64,000 nucleotides of DNA, taken from the NCBI GenBank assembly GCA_958009055.1, contig OY253653.1:620001-684000 (forward strand). Reading direction: 5' to 3'. The position numbers and the translations under genes were made by a program. The notes under the pieces were generated by a model that had not been told where the DNA came from, searched no databases, and saw nothing but the letters and a program-made list of their open reading frames with translations. Position 1 is the first letter of the stretch. Every line of letters begins with the position of its first letter. This document shows, one piece after another, positions 32,898 to 44,524 of the stretch. Source of the stretch: Choricystis sp. odSpoLacu1 (taxonomy: Eukaryota; Chlorophyta; Trebouxiophyceae).

Positions 32898-33554
32898 GGT
32901 GGCGGGGGGTCGGTTGGGGGGAGGGGCCACGCGGCAACCGATGAAAAAGAGAGGTGTGGGAGAGAGTTTCGAGCGCAACGAAAACGATTTTCGAGCCGAA
33001 AACAAATTTCAACTCGCTCTCTCACCTCCCGCCTCTCTCTCCCCATAGGTTTGTTGTTGGGACGCCCAAACAAAAAAGAAATCGAAATTGCAAACTGTAG
33101 TAGAAAAGGAAACGTGCCACCCAATCACAAGTCACCCAAAGGACAAAAAAATGGCGTGTGTCTTTTTTCTCTCCCAGGGGGCAAGGGTTTTTGGTGTGTG
33201 TCACCAGTAAGGATGAAAGATGGATGCAAAAGGGACGTTGGGAGGGCAGCCGTGAAACGCGACCTGTTTATGTTGATGGGTGTTTTTTGGACGGCCCGTC
33301 GGGGGGAAGGGGGGTGTGTGTCGGGGGGGAAAGAAAATGGGGGGCCGACAGTCGAGGGCATGGCAAAATGGATTGTGCGCCAGCACACTCGTGGGGGGGT
33401 AATGAAATTCGAAGGTAAGATGAAAGCACAAAAAAACACAAAAAACGGCGGGACGTGTGGAAGCGGGGGGGACTCGAAACAAACAAACACACACAGTTCG
33501 AGACACAAATCAAAAACCACGACACGCCTCCCCACACACACACAAACTTGTCAC
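32898..33554. other. Intergenic, promoter side of ubiquitin-L40
   Basis: About 650 bases, less GC-rich than the genes, with A-rich stretches (ACAAAAAAGAAATCGAAATT, AGCACAAAAAAACACAAAAA) and G runs near 33310-33350. No coding or RNA gene seen. Presumably the promoter of ubiquitin-L40 and the 3' flank of the CobW gene. Confidence 0.5.
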
Positions 33555-35906
33555 TCACGCCGTGCTCGCCTGCACGCCGCGCGTCGCCGTCAGGGACGCG
33601 AGCGAGGCCTGGCTGACGGCCACCGTGCCGCGGTCGGCGCTCACGTCAGCCGGCCGCGCCCACTGCTTTGCCGACGTCGCGCCATCCACATAGTACGGCC
33701 GCCCCGTCCTAGCGTCCCGGTGCTCCGTCCACCCGGGGGGCAGGGGCGTCCACACGCACGACCGCAGGCCGTCGAGGAGGGTGGCACGATCCAGGTCGCG
33801 CCCAATAAACACAATCTGGGACACGCGCGCGTCGTCCTCCGCCCACTCCACCGACGACGGCCCAAAGCACACGGTATCATGCACCCCTTGGAACACAAAC
33901 TTGACGCGTTCCTGCCCTTTCACGCACAGCACGCCCTTGCACCGCATGATGTCGCGCCCTTTTTCAGTGAGCAAGTCCTTCATGAACATGTTGAACCGCC
34001 ACTGGTCCAGGGGGCCCGCCGCCTGGATGCCGACCGAGGACACGCCCGCCAGGTCGTGCAGGCGGCGGGGGCGGGACCGGGGGGCGGGGGTGGGGGTGAG
34101 GGCCGCGTCGCCCGCGGCGCGCGCTTTGGGGGCGGGCGCGGACGCGTCCGCGGCGGCGTCGGTGGCCGCGTCCCGCCCACGCTTGCCCGCGGACGCGGGG
34201 GCGGAGGACGAGGGGCGGGCGTCGGAGGGCGGGGCGCCGTCGCGGGGGGCGTCGGCCGCGGCGGCCGCGTTGTCGGCTTCCTTGTCGCCGTCGGCGTCAT
34301 CCAAAAAGTTGGGGTCCACCTCCAGGGCGCGCTCGATGGAGAACGAGTTGACCTCCATCAAGTCGCCCCATGTCGGCATGGGGCGGGCGGGGGTGGCGGG
34401 CACGGCGGCGGTGCGTTTCGCGGACGCGGCGGCGGCAGCCACGTCGGCCGCGTCCGACGCGTTCAGCTGGCACTCGATGATCTTGGCCGTCATGTTCACC
34501 GACCGCACGATGTCGCGGGCGGCCGCCAGGTCGGCGCCGGACACGAGGTCCACCTTGTTGAGCAGGATGGTGTCCGCAAACGCGATCTGGTTGACGGCTT
34601 CGTCAAGCGCGTCGGGGGACCGCTCGTCCGCCAGCCGCGAGATGTGCTGAGCGTCCACCAGGCACATGACGGAGTCGAGGCGGTAGCGGGCCGAGATGTA
34701 AGAGTTGGCGAAGAAGGTGAAGACCTGGTAGGGTGGGGAGGGAGGTTGGCGGTGAGGAAGGCAAGGCGCGACTTTTTCCCACCCTCACTCACACACACAC
34801 ACACACACCCAACACACAAACTCACCACTGGGCCGGGGTCGGCCACGCCCGTCGTCTCCAGCAGCACCGCGTCAAACGCGGTGCCCGACGCGGCTTCGCG
34901 GCGTTCCAGCTCTTTCAGCGCATCCACCAGGTCGGACCGCAGCGAGCAGCACACGCAGCCGCGCTCCAGGTTGACGATGTCTTCTTTCGCGATGAGGTTG
35001 GCGGAGACTGTGCGGTGCACGGGAAGAGGGGGAGGGAGGGTGTGTGAGCGAAAGGAAGCGAGAGACAGGGGGAAGGAGTCAGCACGAGGGGGGCGACGCC
35101 GCGTCTGTGGGTTCGGGGCGAGCGAGAGGGGGAAGCAAAATTCGCAGCCACCCCGCTTTGCTCTGCGACCCCGTCCTTGCGCACGCACGCCAGCCCCCAT
35201 TCGCACGCTGCACAGCGCAGCCCATAGCGGGCGTCGCGGCAGGAAGGGGGGGAGGCAGCGAGAGGGAGCGACTCCAGCGACGCGCGCGAGTCGGAACCCT
35301 CCAACAGCAGAGCAGCCGTGCGGCCCACACGGCGCGCGCACCGGCCGGGCGCGCCGAGCCCGCGTCCCTCGCCCTCGCCCGCCCCATGCGCACAGCGGGT
35401 GCACCTCTGTCTGTGCGCGCCACCATGCGGGCCCACACGACAGCCAGCCGCCCCCCCCCCCCCCCCCCCCCGCACAACACACAAACACGCACCCAGGTGC
35501 GAGTCGATGCCGACTTCGCCCAGCTCGTTCTCGATGACGGCCACGCGGCGGCCCTCTTTCTGCCGCAGGATGCAGTTGACGAGGGACGACTTGCCGGCGC
35601 CGAGGAAGCCTGGTGTGGAGGAGGGGGAGGGAGGGAGGGCGTGAGCGAAACCAGCGGAAAGGCCCTCCGCGTGGACGCTGTGCGGGGGGGGGGCGTGACA
35701 GCGTGTGCGCGCCTCGGCCGGTGCGCCAACCGCGCCACAGGTGGCATATGTGCTCACTACAGCGCCCCAGGCGGGCGGTGCACGGGATGGGGGCGGCGGG
35801 AGGCGGGGCAGGCGTGCAATTTCCGTGCGTGCGTGGTGCGGAGCCTAAAAACCAACTCACCGGTCACCAGCGACACGCGTTTTTTGGACGCTTCGCACAC
35901 CGGCAT
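33555..35906 (-). CDS. CobW/ZNG1-type GTPase with C-terminal WW domain
   Basis: Metal-chaperone G3E GTPase, 504 residues. Exons are 35861-35906, 35493-35609, 34826-35007 and 33555-34724; all phases fit. Seen: Walker A VTGFLGAGKSSLVN, NELGEVGIDS, the metal-binding motif ERGCVCCSLRSDLV (C-x-C-C), ETTGVADPGPV, LVDAQH, and the G4 motif NKVDL. A low-complexity acidic insert (about 34110-34310) precedes the CobW C-terminal domain (GVSSVGIQAAGPLDQWRFNMFMKDLL...GQERVKFVFQGVHDT...IGRDLD). A WW domain follows (LPPGWTEHRDARTGRPYYVD ... KQWARP, residues about 442-473). The WW domain lies in the same exon and frame, so the fusion is read directly. It suggests binding of a proline-rich partner. Confidence 0.92.
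35455..35472. repeat. Poly-C run in CobW intron
   Basis: About 18 consecutive C in the intron between CobW exons 2 and 3. No coding effect. Confidence 0.75.
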
Positions 35907-36437
35907 GATGGCGGGGTGTGTGAGGCGCCCGTGGGTGCGGAGGACGGTGAGGGGGGCTTTTTTCCTCTCCAGGCGGAAGAAACGAAACGGTGTCAAAAAG
36001 TGTTTTGTGTCACGGTTTGCCACGCACTTTTTTCCTCGTACGCTCTCGTTCCCCAGGCTGTGTGTGCCTGCGAACCAACAAAACCAGGCGTCACACACAC
36101 ACCAGCCTGCACACTCAGGTTGAGGCTGGTGATTCAGCCGTCGATTTTTGTGAGGCGTTGGTGGAGAGTGATGTGCGTCTTCTTGCCACCACCGACGAAC
36201 CAGGTTTTTGTGTGCTCCCACACACACAACACACCGCCCGCCCAGCACAGGAAAACGACAGCAACTCGGACTGTGGTGCATTGTGATCGGCGTCCAGGAA
36301 ACGGCGACCCCAGGAGAAACAGCGTCGTGATCAGTGCTCGCCCAAAAACACACTACTAGGCCGATTGTTTCCTTCGTTCTCCCTCCAAGTCGCCAAACCA
36401 CGCACGCATCGCCTCACGACACACACCCTCTCACCAT
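35907..36437. other. Divergent intergenic region (CobW / PUF6-like)
   Basis: About 530 bases between opposite start codons, with lower GC than the genes and several CACACAC stretches. No open frame with codon bias and no RNA gene seen. Confidence 0.45.
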
Positions 36438-39064
36438 ATGGTACTCGCCAGCCGAGGGCGAGGCCGCGGCGGCCGCGGCGGCCGCGGTGGCCGCGGCGCG
36501 CCAACGCGGTCGGGCGGGCGCGGGCGGGGCGGCCCGGTGGCCGGCACCAAACGGCAAGTGGGCGCTATGGTTTGGTGGTGTGTAAGATGTGTCAGCGACG
36601 CTGCTAGCTTGCAGATGCGAGGGATGGCGGCGCCGCGGCTGACAAAAAAAAAACCCCTTTTTTCCCTCCGCAGGCCGCCGGCCAGCCTGCCCCCAGGAGT
36701 GGCGCCCGCGGCGCCGCCCGTCAAGAAGGCCAGGAAGAATGAGGGCGTGATCAAGGTGAGGCTGAAGTTGGAGGCTGGCGTGGAGAGAGAGGAGGGACGG
36801 CGGTGCGTTTTTGGCTTGGCGGCTCATGCGTTTGCGACCGGGGCCGACGCGTTTATGCGCTCCCTCCCTTCACCCACAGACCATCGTCGCCAAGTGGGAG
36901 ACCATGCGCCGCCACGACACCCCCGCCGACGCCAAGCAGACGCTGGCGGCTGAGGTGTTGGCCTGTGTCGCCGGCCAGGTGGCGCGCTACGCCGCGTCCC
37001 ACACGACCTCGCGCGTGCTGCAGGCGGCCGTGAAAGCGGCGCCGCCGTCTGCGCGTGCCGCCGTGTTGACCGAGCTGGGGGGCGACTTGGTGCCGCTGGC
37101 CAAGTCGTCGTACGGCCACTTCCTGGTGCGCAAGCTGGTGGCGCTGGCGCCCAAGGAGGATGTGCCAGGTAAGAGAAAGGAAGGGGATGGGAGAGCGCCT
37201 TGCCTTCCCGACGTCACTGATGGCAAAAACACCTAATTACTGCGTTATCTTTCCAACGCGCCCGCCCTCGGGCGCCCCTCGGGCGCTCGGGCGCGGGTCT
37301 CTCTGCGGAAACACAACATGGTCCTGAGACGTTGAAAATCACAACACACACGCGCACGGACAGAGATGTGAAACCCCCCCGCCCCAGTTGAATTTAACAA
37401 ATCACACACCCTGGGCGTGACAAAGGGGTCATGGCTCTGCCCAGATCGATATTTTGGCATTTTGAATATGAAGGAGGGGGGCCTGCGTTTGGGGCGGGCA
37501 GCCTTTTTCTTCCCAGCTGCTTGCCCTCTGCCCCCCTCCTTTTTGCCACAGTTTCTGGCATGTTTATGAGTGACCACCCACCACGCTCACAATTGCAACC
37601 CCCCACTCTCTCCCTCCAGGCCTCATCGCCCGCGTGCGCGGCCGCCTCGGCCCCCTGCTGCGCCACCCGACGGCCGCCGCCGTCGTCGACGAGCTCTACT
37701 CTCGCGCCATTCCCGCCTCCAGGGACGGCATGGCGGCCGAGTTTTACTCGCGGGAGGCGGTGCTGCTGCCGTCGTCGGTGCCGATGCCGGCCAGCCTGGC
37801 GGCCGCACTGGACGGCGCCGACGCAGCGAAACGGCGCGCGACACTCGCCCGGCTGGCGGCCACGCTGACGCCGATCGTCGAGAAGGGCATGCTGGACCCT
37901 GTGCTGTTGCACCGGTGAGTGTTTGGGAAAGAGGGTGGTGTGAGCGAGGGGCGCTCTCTTTTCTGTTTCATCTCAACCCCCTGACCCTTCCACCCTCCAC
38001 CCAGCCTCCTCGCCGACTACCTCACCGCCGCCCCCATGCCCGCCACCGCCGACCTGGTCACCTCCCTGTGCACCCCCTCCCTGCTGCGCATCGTGCACAC
38101 GCCTGCCGGGGCGGCCGCCGCGGCCACGACGCTCGCGCGCGCGACTGCCAAAGACCGCAAGCACGCGGTCAAAGCCATGAAGGGGCACGCCGCCACCATG
38201 GCGCGGGACGAGTGGGGGAGCGCCGTGCTGGCGGTGGCGCTGGCCGTGGTGGACGACACAGCGTTGCTGGGCAAGGTGGTGGTTCCTGAGTTGGTGGTTG
38301 CTCTTCGTGACGACACACCCTCGCTCGCGGCACACACGCACGGCCGGCGCGTGCTTGCCAGTCTGTTGGCGCCCGACGGACCAGGCGTGCCCCCCCACGT
38401 CGCGTCCCTGGTCAAAGCCGCTGTCGCCACCGCGTACGGCGAGGGCGGCGCGTCCAAGAAGGAGCCCGTCGCGCGGCGGCGCGAACTGCTCGGCCGCGGC
38501 GACGACTCGCTGGGTGCCGCCTTGTTAACCGCGCTGACGGGCGAGCAAGCGGCCATGTTGAGGTCGCCCGCGTCAGACTTGTTGATTGAGGCGGCGCGTG
38601 GGGGGGCGGATGGTGCGTGGAGGGTTTGTGAGGGGGAAAGTTGGAGGATGTGGAACTTTATTAAGTGAGCAGGTGAAGTAGGGTGACCACTCCTCCTTCC
38701 CTCCCCTTTCCCCTCAGGCGTCCTTTCCCACGCCCACGCCGACGGTGTGGCCACCCTGCTGGCCGCCATCGTGGAGGACGCTGCCGACGGCGCGTCCGCA
38801 GACCCTGCTCTGTCCTCATTCCACGCGAGCCGCGCGTTCAAGCGCCTGGCTCTCGCGCACGCGCCCGCCGCTGACGCGCTGTGGGCGGTGGCGCTGGCTG
38901 GACGTGCTTCCACGTTGGTGACTGGGCACGCCGCCAAAGTGGTGGCGGCCGTGGTCAAGGGCGGGGGTGAGGCGACGCGGGTGGCGGCGGGGGAAGAGCT
39001 TCGCGCCGCGGTCGGCGGCGACGTCAGCGCGTGGGCGGACGGGTTGTTGAAGAAGCCCGAGTGA
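36438..39064 (+). CDS. Pumilio-like ribosome-biogenesis protein, PUF6/PUM3 (CPL domain)
   Basis: Nucleolar RNA-binding protein of about 578 residues. Exons: 36438-36553 (or to 36577), 36674-36755, 36880-37168, 37620-37914, 38005-38612 and 38718-39064. The start is an RGG-like block (SRGRGRGGRGGRGGRG), then VKKARKNEG. PUF-type repeats follow: HTTSRVLQAAVKAA, VPLAKSSYGHFLVRKLVAL, AVVDELYSRAIP, then AVKAMKGHAATMARDEWGSA and DTPSLAAHTHGRRVLASLL. The C-terminal CPL-type half ends AWADGLLKKPE. The sum of exons is in frame. The first intron begins either GCAAGT (36554) or GTGTGTAAG (36578); both give the same phase. Intron 3 is unusually long (451 bases). Confidence 0.82.
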
Positions 39065-39647
39065 AGAGGGTGGTGTGTGTGTGTGTGTGTTTGTTTGTTT
39101 GGTTTCTGTGCTTCGTGTATGAAGAACACCCCCCCCTCACCCCCGGGGTAAAAAAGCAAGACGCAAGGGGGCAAGGAGGGGAGAAGTGACGCGCTTGGCG
39201 CTCCTACGCTTTTTTGCGCCCCACATTTCTTTCTCTTTTCACGGGCGTTTAGCGCGCGCGCCGCCCCTCGCACGCGCTTGCAGGAACGCGCACGGTGTCT
39301 ACGTGCTCGCTGCCTGGTGAGTGGGACTCAGCTCGCGCCGTGGGCGGTGTGGTCGGAGGTGCAGGCTTTTCCTCTTTGGCAAAGAGCAAGACGCGTGGAA
39401 AACTGCCGGCCGCTGCCCGCCCCCGCACCCTCTCCTGTCCCCAAACCTGCCGCGTGGCTCGACGACGCGACATGCTGCCGCCTGGGGACCTGCGTTCGTC
39501 GCGGAGAGGCGGGGAGGGGGCCTGGGCCGGCCGCGCGCTCGTGCTGCTCCCCGACGTCGGGGGCTCCTTTTTTGACGCGTTTTCTTTTCCCTCCCCCCAG
39601 CTCCCACACAGCGATTCCACGACGCCTGGCTTGGCCGAAGGGCTACA
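39065..39647. other. Gap before the Ala/Gln-rich gene; possible 5'-UTR intron
   Basis: Contains a (GT)n tract at 39073-39091. Further on, CTGGTGAGTGGG near 39315 and a C-rich tract ending in CCCCCCAG at 39600 could be the donor and acceptor of a 5'-UTR intron of the gene starting at 39648. No independent gene seen. Confidence 0.4.
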
Positions 39648-42151
39648 ATGAACGAAGTAAGTCAGGCGTGGGGGCGGGCGCGGGCGCGGTCGGCCGGGGA
39701 GGGCGCAAATGAGTGCGACCGCCCGTCAGCGTCCTACAGGATGGCGCTGGGGCGGCGCCCTGTCGGCGCGTGGCCGCCCCATCACACCCTTAGCGCTGGC
39801 GCAGGCTGAGATTGTGTGCCCCAGCTGAATGCGCGGGCAGACACGGCCACACACGCCGCCACTAACGCGTCCCTCCCTCCCCTCCCCAGCAATCCGGCGT
39901 CAAAACCGACCCAGAGCGCCCTCCGCTCGGCGCCCTGGCTGACGACAACGCCACGGCTGCCTCTGTCGCCGCCCTGCTCGCAGCTGCTGCGGCGGCAGGC
40001 TGCCCTCCGCCCCCCCTCCCACCCCCCGCCGACGAAGACTGCGCCGACTCGGACGACGCGCCCACCCCCGGCGCCAAGCCCGCCCGCGCGCGCAAGCCCC
40101 ACCTGCAGGGCCGGTTCAGCGGGCGTCTGGAGACCAAGGAAGACGAACGCCGCCTGGTGGAGGAGTGCCGCCTGCTGGGCCCCCTGCTAGGCGGTGTCGG
40201 CAAGCGCGGCGACAGGGCGCGCTCCACCCTCGCCAAAATCGTGCGCGGCATCGCGTCGGGCGAAGTGAGGCGCCACTTGGAGGCGCGGGCCGCGGAGGTG
40301 ACGGCGTTGCGGTCGGCGGTGGATGCCGCGGGTGCGGGCGGCGTCGCCGCTTTGGTCGACCTGCTGCGCTCCGAGAACGCGGCCCTGCGCCGCGAGCTGG
40401 AGACGCGCTCCGCGGCAGCGATGGCGGCCGCGCCACCGCCTGCCGCCGCGCCCGCGCCGCCGCCACAGCTCGCGCCGCCGCAGCTGGCGGTCGTCGTGCC
40501 GGCCGGCGGCGTGCTCGCGGCCGCGGGGTCCGCCCCCCCCACCCCCGCCGCCTCCATGACGCCCACCGGGGTGGCCATGGGCGCGGCGGGTGGCGCGACT
40601 GCCGTGCTGCTGGCGCCCGGGACGGCGCCGCCGGGTGGCGCGGTCACGTTTATTCCGGCGGTGTCAGCCGCGCCAGCTGGCGCGCCCCCACCGCCCGCCT
40701 CCGCCCCGCCCGCGTCCGCGGTGAGCGGTGGTGGCGCGGGCGGCGCGGCCAGCGGGGCCGGCACCGCGCGCCCGGGGACTGCCGGGTCGGCAGTCGCCGC
40801 GTGCGAAGCCCAAGCGCTGGCCCAAGAGGCTGTCCACCTGAAAGCGCAAGCCCAATACTTCAAGGCCCACGCCGACCAGCTGTCCGCGGTGGCGGGGGCT
40901 GCTCCCTCCCAACCCGGCAGCGCGGCCGCCACGGTGCAGGCGCAGTCGTTCCAGGCCAAAGCGCAGTCGCTCGAAAAAGCGGCGGAAGCCCAAAACCTGC
41001 ACGCGCAGGCTGTCGTCCACGCCCATGCCCAGGCTGAAGCCCACGCCCAAGCCCAACAACTGGCCGCCAAAGCCAACGAGCACGCGCACGCGGCCGCCGT
41101 GACGGCCGCCCACGCGGAAGCCATCAAAACTGGCGCGGGCGGCGGCGTGCACGACGCCGACCGCGCCGCCGTGGCCGCCCAGCAGCTGGTGGCGGATGCC
41201 CAGACGCATGCTGCAGTCCAAAGCCAGCTCACCGCCCAAGCCCAGGCGGCCGCCGTCAAGGCGCAGGCGCACGCGCATGCGCACGCGACCGCGAGCGCGC
41301 AGGCGCAGGTCGCGGCCGCCGATTCGCACCAGCTGCACGCCGCCGCGGCCCAACTGCAGGCGGAGGCGGCGTCCGTGCCATCGTATGGCGCCATGGCGGC
41401 GGCCAGCGCGCCGCCGTCGGCGTGCCCGAGCGGCGCGCCGAGCGGGGAGGGCGCGCCGTCGCCGCAGGCGGCTGCTGCTGCTGCTCCGCCGCCGCCGCCG
41501 CCAGCGCCCATCGCGGCCCCCGTGCTGGCGGCCAGCCTGGCCCCGCTGGCGGCGGTGCCGCTGGCCCCCGGGATGACGGTGACCGGCCTGCCCGCGGTCG
41601 GCGTGGCGGCGGGCCTGCCGCCGGCCGCGCTGCCCGTCGCGGCGGCGGCGCCGCCCCAAGCGGCGGTCGCCTACACCACCGCCGACACCGCGGCCTCCAT
41701 GCAGGCCATGCTGACGGCGGGCGTGCCCGCCGACGCGGCGGCGGCGGCGGCGGCGGCGGGGCAGTCGGTGATTCTGGTGCCGCTGGTGCAGGCGGGCGCG
41801 CCGGCGCTGCAACCCGTCGCGGTCGCGCCGCCGCCGGGGCTGCCCCCCCTGCCCACCGGCGCCGCCAGCGCGGCCGCCGCCGCCGCCGCCGTCGGTGCCG
41901 GCGACACCACCGGCACGGCCCCCGGGTCGGCGCGGTCCCACTCTGCCCTGGACGGCAGCGAGGGCGGGCGCACGCCGCTCGAGGAAGCGCTCGCGCACAG
42001 CGACGCGGCCGCCGGCGCTGACACCACCAACCACCACGGCCTGCACCCCAACGACCCGCTCGCCGGACTGGAGCTGGGCGACAGCGGCCTGCACGCCGCC
42101 ATGGACACGATGGGGCCGGTCGTGTCGCTGCCGCCAGCGGCCGACGCGTGA
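39648..42151 (+). CDS. Large Ala/Gln/His-rich protein of unknown function
   Basis: A 756-residue protein with a 9-base first coding exon (MNE, 39648-39656) and a second exon 39890-42151, phase 0. The N-terminal part has an acidic patch (ADEDCADSDD). A basic conserved-looking segment follows (KPHLQGRFSGRLETKEDERR ... LLGGVGKRGDRARSTLAKIV), then a helical stretch (SGEVRRHLEARAAEVTALR) with possible coiled coil. The centre is Pro/Ala-rich. About 200 residues (about 40800-41390) consist of alternating Ala with Gln, His or Lys (AQAVVHAHAQAEAHAQAQQL), predicted to be a long helix. The remainder is Ala/Pro/Gly-rich, ending LDTMGPVV-like (AMDTMGPVVSLPPAADA). Codon bias supports coding. I do not recognise a family; a transcription co-regulator is one possibility. 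Confidence 0.65.
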
Positions 42152-42804
42152 GGGAGAGATGCAAAAAAAACATGTGTTTTTTAACCTGCGAAGATCCTTT
42201 TTTATCCCCCTTCCCCCCTTATTACGACGCCCACCTCAAACATTCTTTTTTGGGGCACGGACGGTGGGGTTTGGGGGGCGCTGGGGACGCAGGGTTGATG
42301 CGGCGGCGACGCCGAGCCTTCCCTGTTACTTCCTACCCCCCTTTTCCCCTTTCGCCACCCCCACCAATCCATTCTATTCCTTGCCCCCACCCCCACCCCA
42401 CCACCATCATACGCCCCCCTACTACTTGGACGGCGCCCCCTTTTTCTGTTTTGGGGTGGCGCAAACTGTCGGGGGCGGATCCCCGTTTTTACGACGCGGT
42501 TTTTCGCCCCCAGCGTGTTGCGCCCCCCTCCCACCCCCTTCACAGACGTTCACGCTACCCCATCCCCACCCCAACAGCCCCCCGCAAACGCTCCGAAACA
42601 CAACCACGCACCCAAAGTGTGACCTCTGTTTTTCCTTTTGTGTTGTTTTCCCACGCACTCTCCTTAGGAGAGCCGACACCCATCTACGTATCGCCCCTCG
42701 CCTTTCTCTGTTAACACACACTGGGGGTCATTGTCACACGCAATGACCCCCTTTGCGCCTTTTATACACCAACACACACAAAAAAACATCGTCCTTTCTC
42801 TTTC
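42152..42804. other. Convergent intergenic region
   Basis: About 650 bases between two gene ends, C/T-rich on the + strand with several (CA) stretches. No gene seen. Confidence 0.5.
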
Positions 42805-44274
42805 TCACAGCCCCAACTCAAACACTTTGGCGGTGGCGTCGTCCCCCCCCGTCAACACGGCGCGCCCGTCGGGCGCGAGCGCGAGCGCCTGCACGCCGCC
42901 GCGGTGCCCCACGAGAGTGCGCACGCACGCCCCCGTCCTCACGTCCCACACCCGCACCCCGCCTTCCATGCACCCCGTGATGAGTAGGGGAGACGTCGGG
43001 TGGGCGGCGGCCGCGGTGACGGCGTCGGGGTGGGTGCACGTCTCGCGTTTCGCGCCGGTCGCGGCGTCCCACAGGCCCACACTGCCATCCAACGAACCGG
43101 TGGCCAGCACGGGTACCCCCGTCACAAAGGCGACCGCCTCCACCGAGTCGGTGTGGCCGGCCAGGGTGGCCACGACGCGGGGGGGGGCGCCGTCGCCGCC
43201 GCCGCCGCTGACGACGCGCGCGGTCGCGTCTTCACCGCCTGTGACGATGGCGCCACCATCGGATGAAAAGGCGAGGCACGTGATGCCGGCTTCATGGAAG
43301 CCGTGGCCAGAGACGACGCCGACACTGGCCCCCGTCTTGCAGTCCCACACGCGCAGCGACGCGTCGCCGTCGCCGCCGCCCGTGGCACAGCGGCGGCCGT
43401 CGGGCAGGAAGCCGCCGCATCGCACGGCTCCCGCGTGGCCGACGAGCACGGCCAGGGTGGTCCCGGTGTCTGCGTTCCACAGCCAGGCGGTGAAGTCGTC
43501 CGAGCCAGCGAGCAGCGCGCGCGAGCGTGGGTGCCACGCGACCCACTCGACGCCGTCGCCCGGGCCTTCCAGGGTGGAGACGGGGGCGCCTGTGGATCCA
43601 TCCCACAGGCGCACACTGCCGTCCAGGGAGCCGGTGGCTAAGCGGCCTCCATCCGAGGAAAAGGAGGCGCAGCACACGGTGTCGCCGTGCACGCCCAGCT
43701 CTGCCGTGCCGTCGGCCGACCCCACCCGCCAGATGAAGGCGCGGTCGTCGCCGCCGCCGGTTGCGACGACGCCGGGGACGGCGGGGTTCCAGGCCACTGC
43801 GAAGACGGCGTCTGGGTGAGGGAAGGGGTGTGTGGGGGGCGTGGGCCTTTCTTTTTTCCGACCCGCGCTCTCTGTCGCCAACGCTCTCCCACCCATCAAC
43901 ACAAACAAACAATCACCTCTGTGAGCGTCAAAGCTGTGCACCGAGTCGTCGGGAGGCTCGTCCGCGTCGTCGGCGTCGTCCGCGCCGGCGTTGGCGTCGC
44001 CGTCGTCGCCGTCCGAGTCGGCGGGCGCTGTTGTGTGTGAAACCAGGGGAGAGATGTGAGTGGGGTCTGTCTGCTTGTCTGCGGGGGTGGACCGCGCAGG
44101 CCCGCGCCCAGAGGGGCGGTGCGGCGGTGGCCAGGCATGTCGCCCAATTTCGCGCCCCCGCGTCCTTCTCTCCCCCCCCTCCCACACACCTTGCCCCGCC
44201 GTGTTGTCGTCCAGGTCGGCTACGACGTCGCCGTCGTCGTCGCCAACAAACTCGGCTTCGTCGCGGTCGGCCAT
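42805..44274 (-). CDS. AAMP: WD40 protein AAMP (Sqt1-like)
   Basis: A 400-residue seven-or-eight-blade beta-propeller. Exons are 44190-44274, 43917-44027 and 42805-43811; phases agree. An acidic N-terminus (MADRDEAEFVGDDDGDVVAD ... SDGDDGDANAGADDADDADE) precedes the repeats. Repeats include AVAWNPAVPGVVATGGGDDRAFIW, CCASFSSDGGRLATGSLDGSVRLWD, EWVAWHPRSRALLAGSDDFTAWLWN, GGFLPDGRRCATGGGDGDASLRVWD, and the last ALALAPDGRAVLTGGDDATAKVF. The acidic start and the GDGVEWVAWHP blade fit AAMP, whose yeast homologue Sqt1 is a dedicated chaperone of ribosomal protein uL16. The family assignment is good; exact function is by analogy. Confidence 0.85.
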   Translation of the reverse strand: MADRDEAEFVGDDDGDVVADLDDNTAGQGVWEGGERRTRGREIGRHAWPPPHRPSGRGPARSTPADKQTDPTHISPLVSHTTAPADSDGDDGDANAGADDADDADEPPDDSVHSFDAHRGDCLFVLMGGRALATESAGRKKERPTPPTHPFPHPDAVFAVAWNPAVPGVVATGGGDDRAFIWRVGSADGTAELGVHGDTVCCASFSSDGGRLATGSLDGSVRLWDGSTGAPVSTLEGPGDGVEWVAWHPRSRALLAGSDDFTAWLWNADTGTTLAVLVGHAGAVRCGGFLPDGRRCATGGGDGDASLRVWDCKTGASVGVVSGHGFHEAGITCLAFSSDGGAIVTGGEDATARVVSGGGGDGAPPRVVATLAGHTDSVEAVAFVTGVPVLATGSLDGSVGLWDAATGAKRETCTHPDAVTAAAAHPTSPLLITGCMEGGVRVWDVRTGACVRTLVGHRGGVQALALAPDGRAVLTGGDDATAKVFELGL

Positions 44275-44524
44275 TTTCTTTGTGTTTTTCTGGGAGTTTT
44301 GTGTTTTGTGGCATTTTTCTTCTCTTCTTTCCCTCCCCCACCTTTCCATCGACAAGAGATCAACAAGAATTCTTCACGTAAACAAGTGTGTGGGGGTGCC
44401 CGCGGGGAGGGTCCAAGTAATGGTTGAAAAAAGAAAGGGGGGCCCTCGCGCACGAAAAACAAACGAAAAAGCCGACACCGACCGCCCACACGCGACACCA
44501 CCCACAAAATCGCCTTCCGCTCTC

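Noticed and set aside
40664..42094. Long minus-strand Arg/Gly-rich open frame opposite the Ala/Gln-rich gene
   Set aside because: Reverse complement of Ala/Gln/His codons gives Arg/Gly/Val-rich translation; no start context or introns supporting it.
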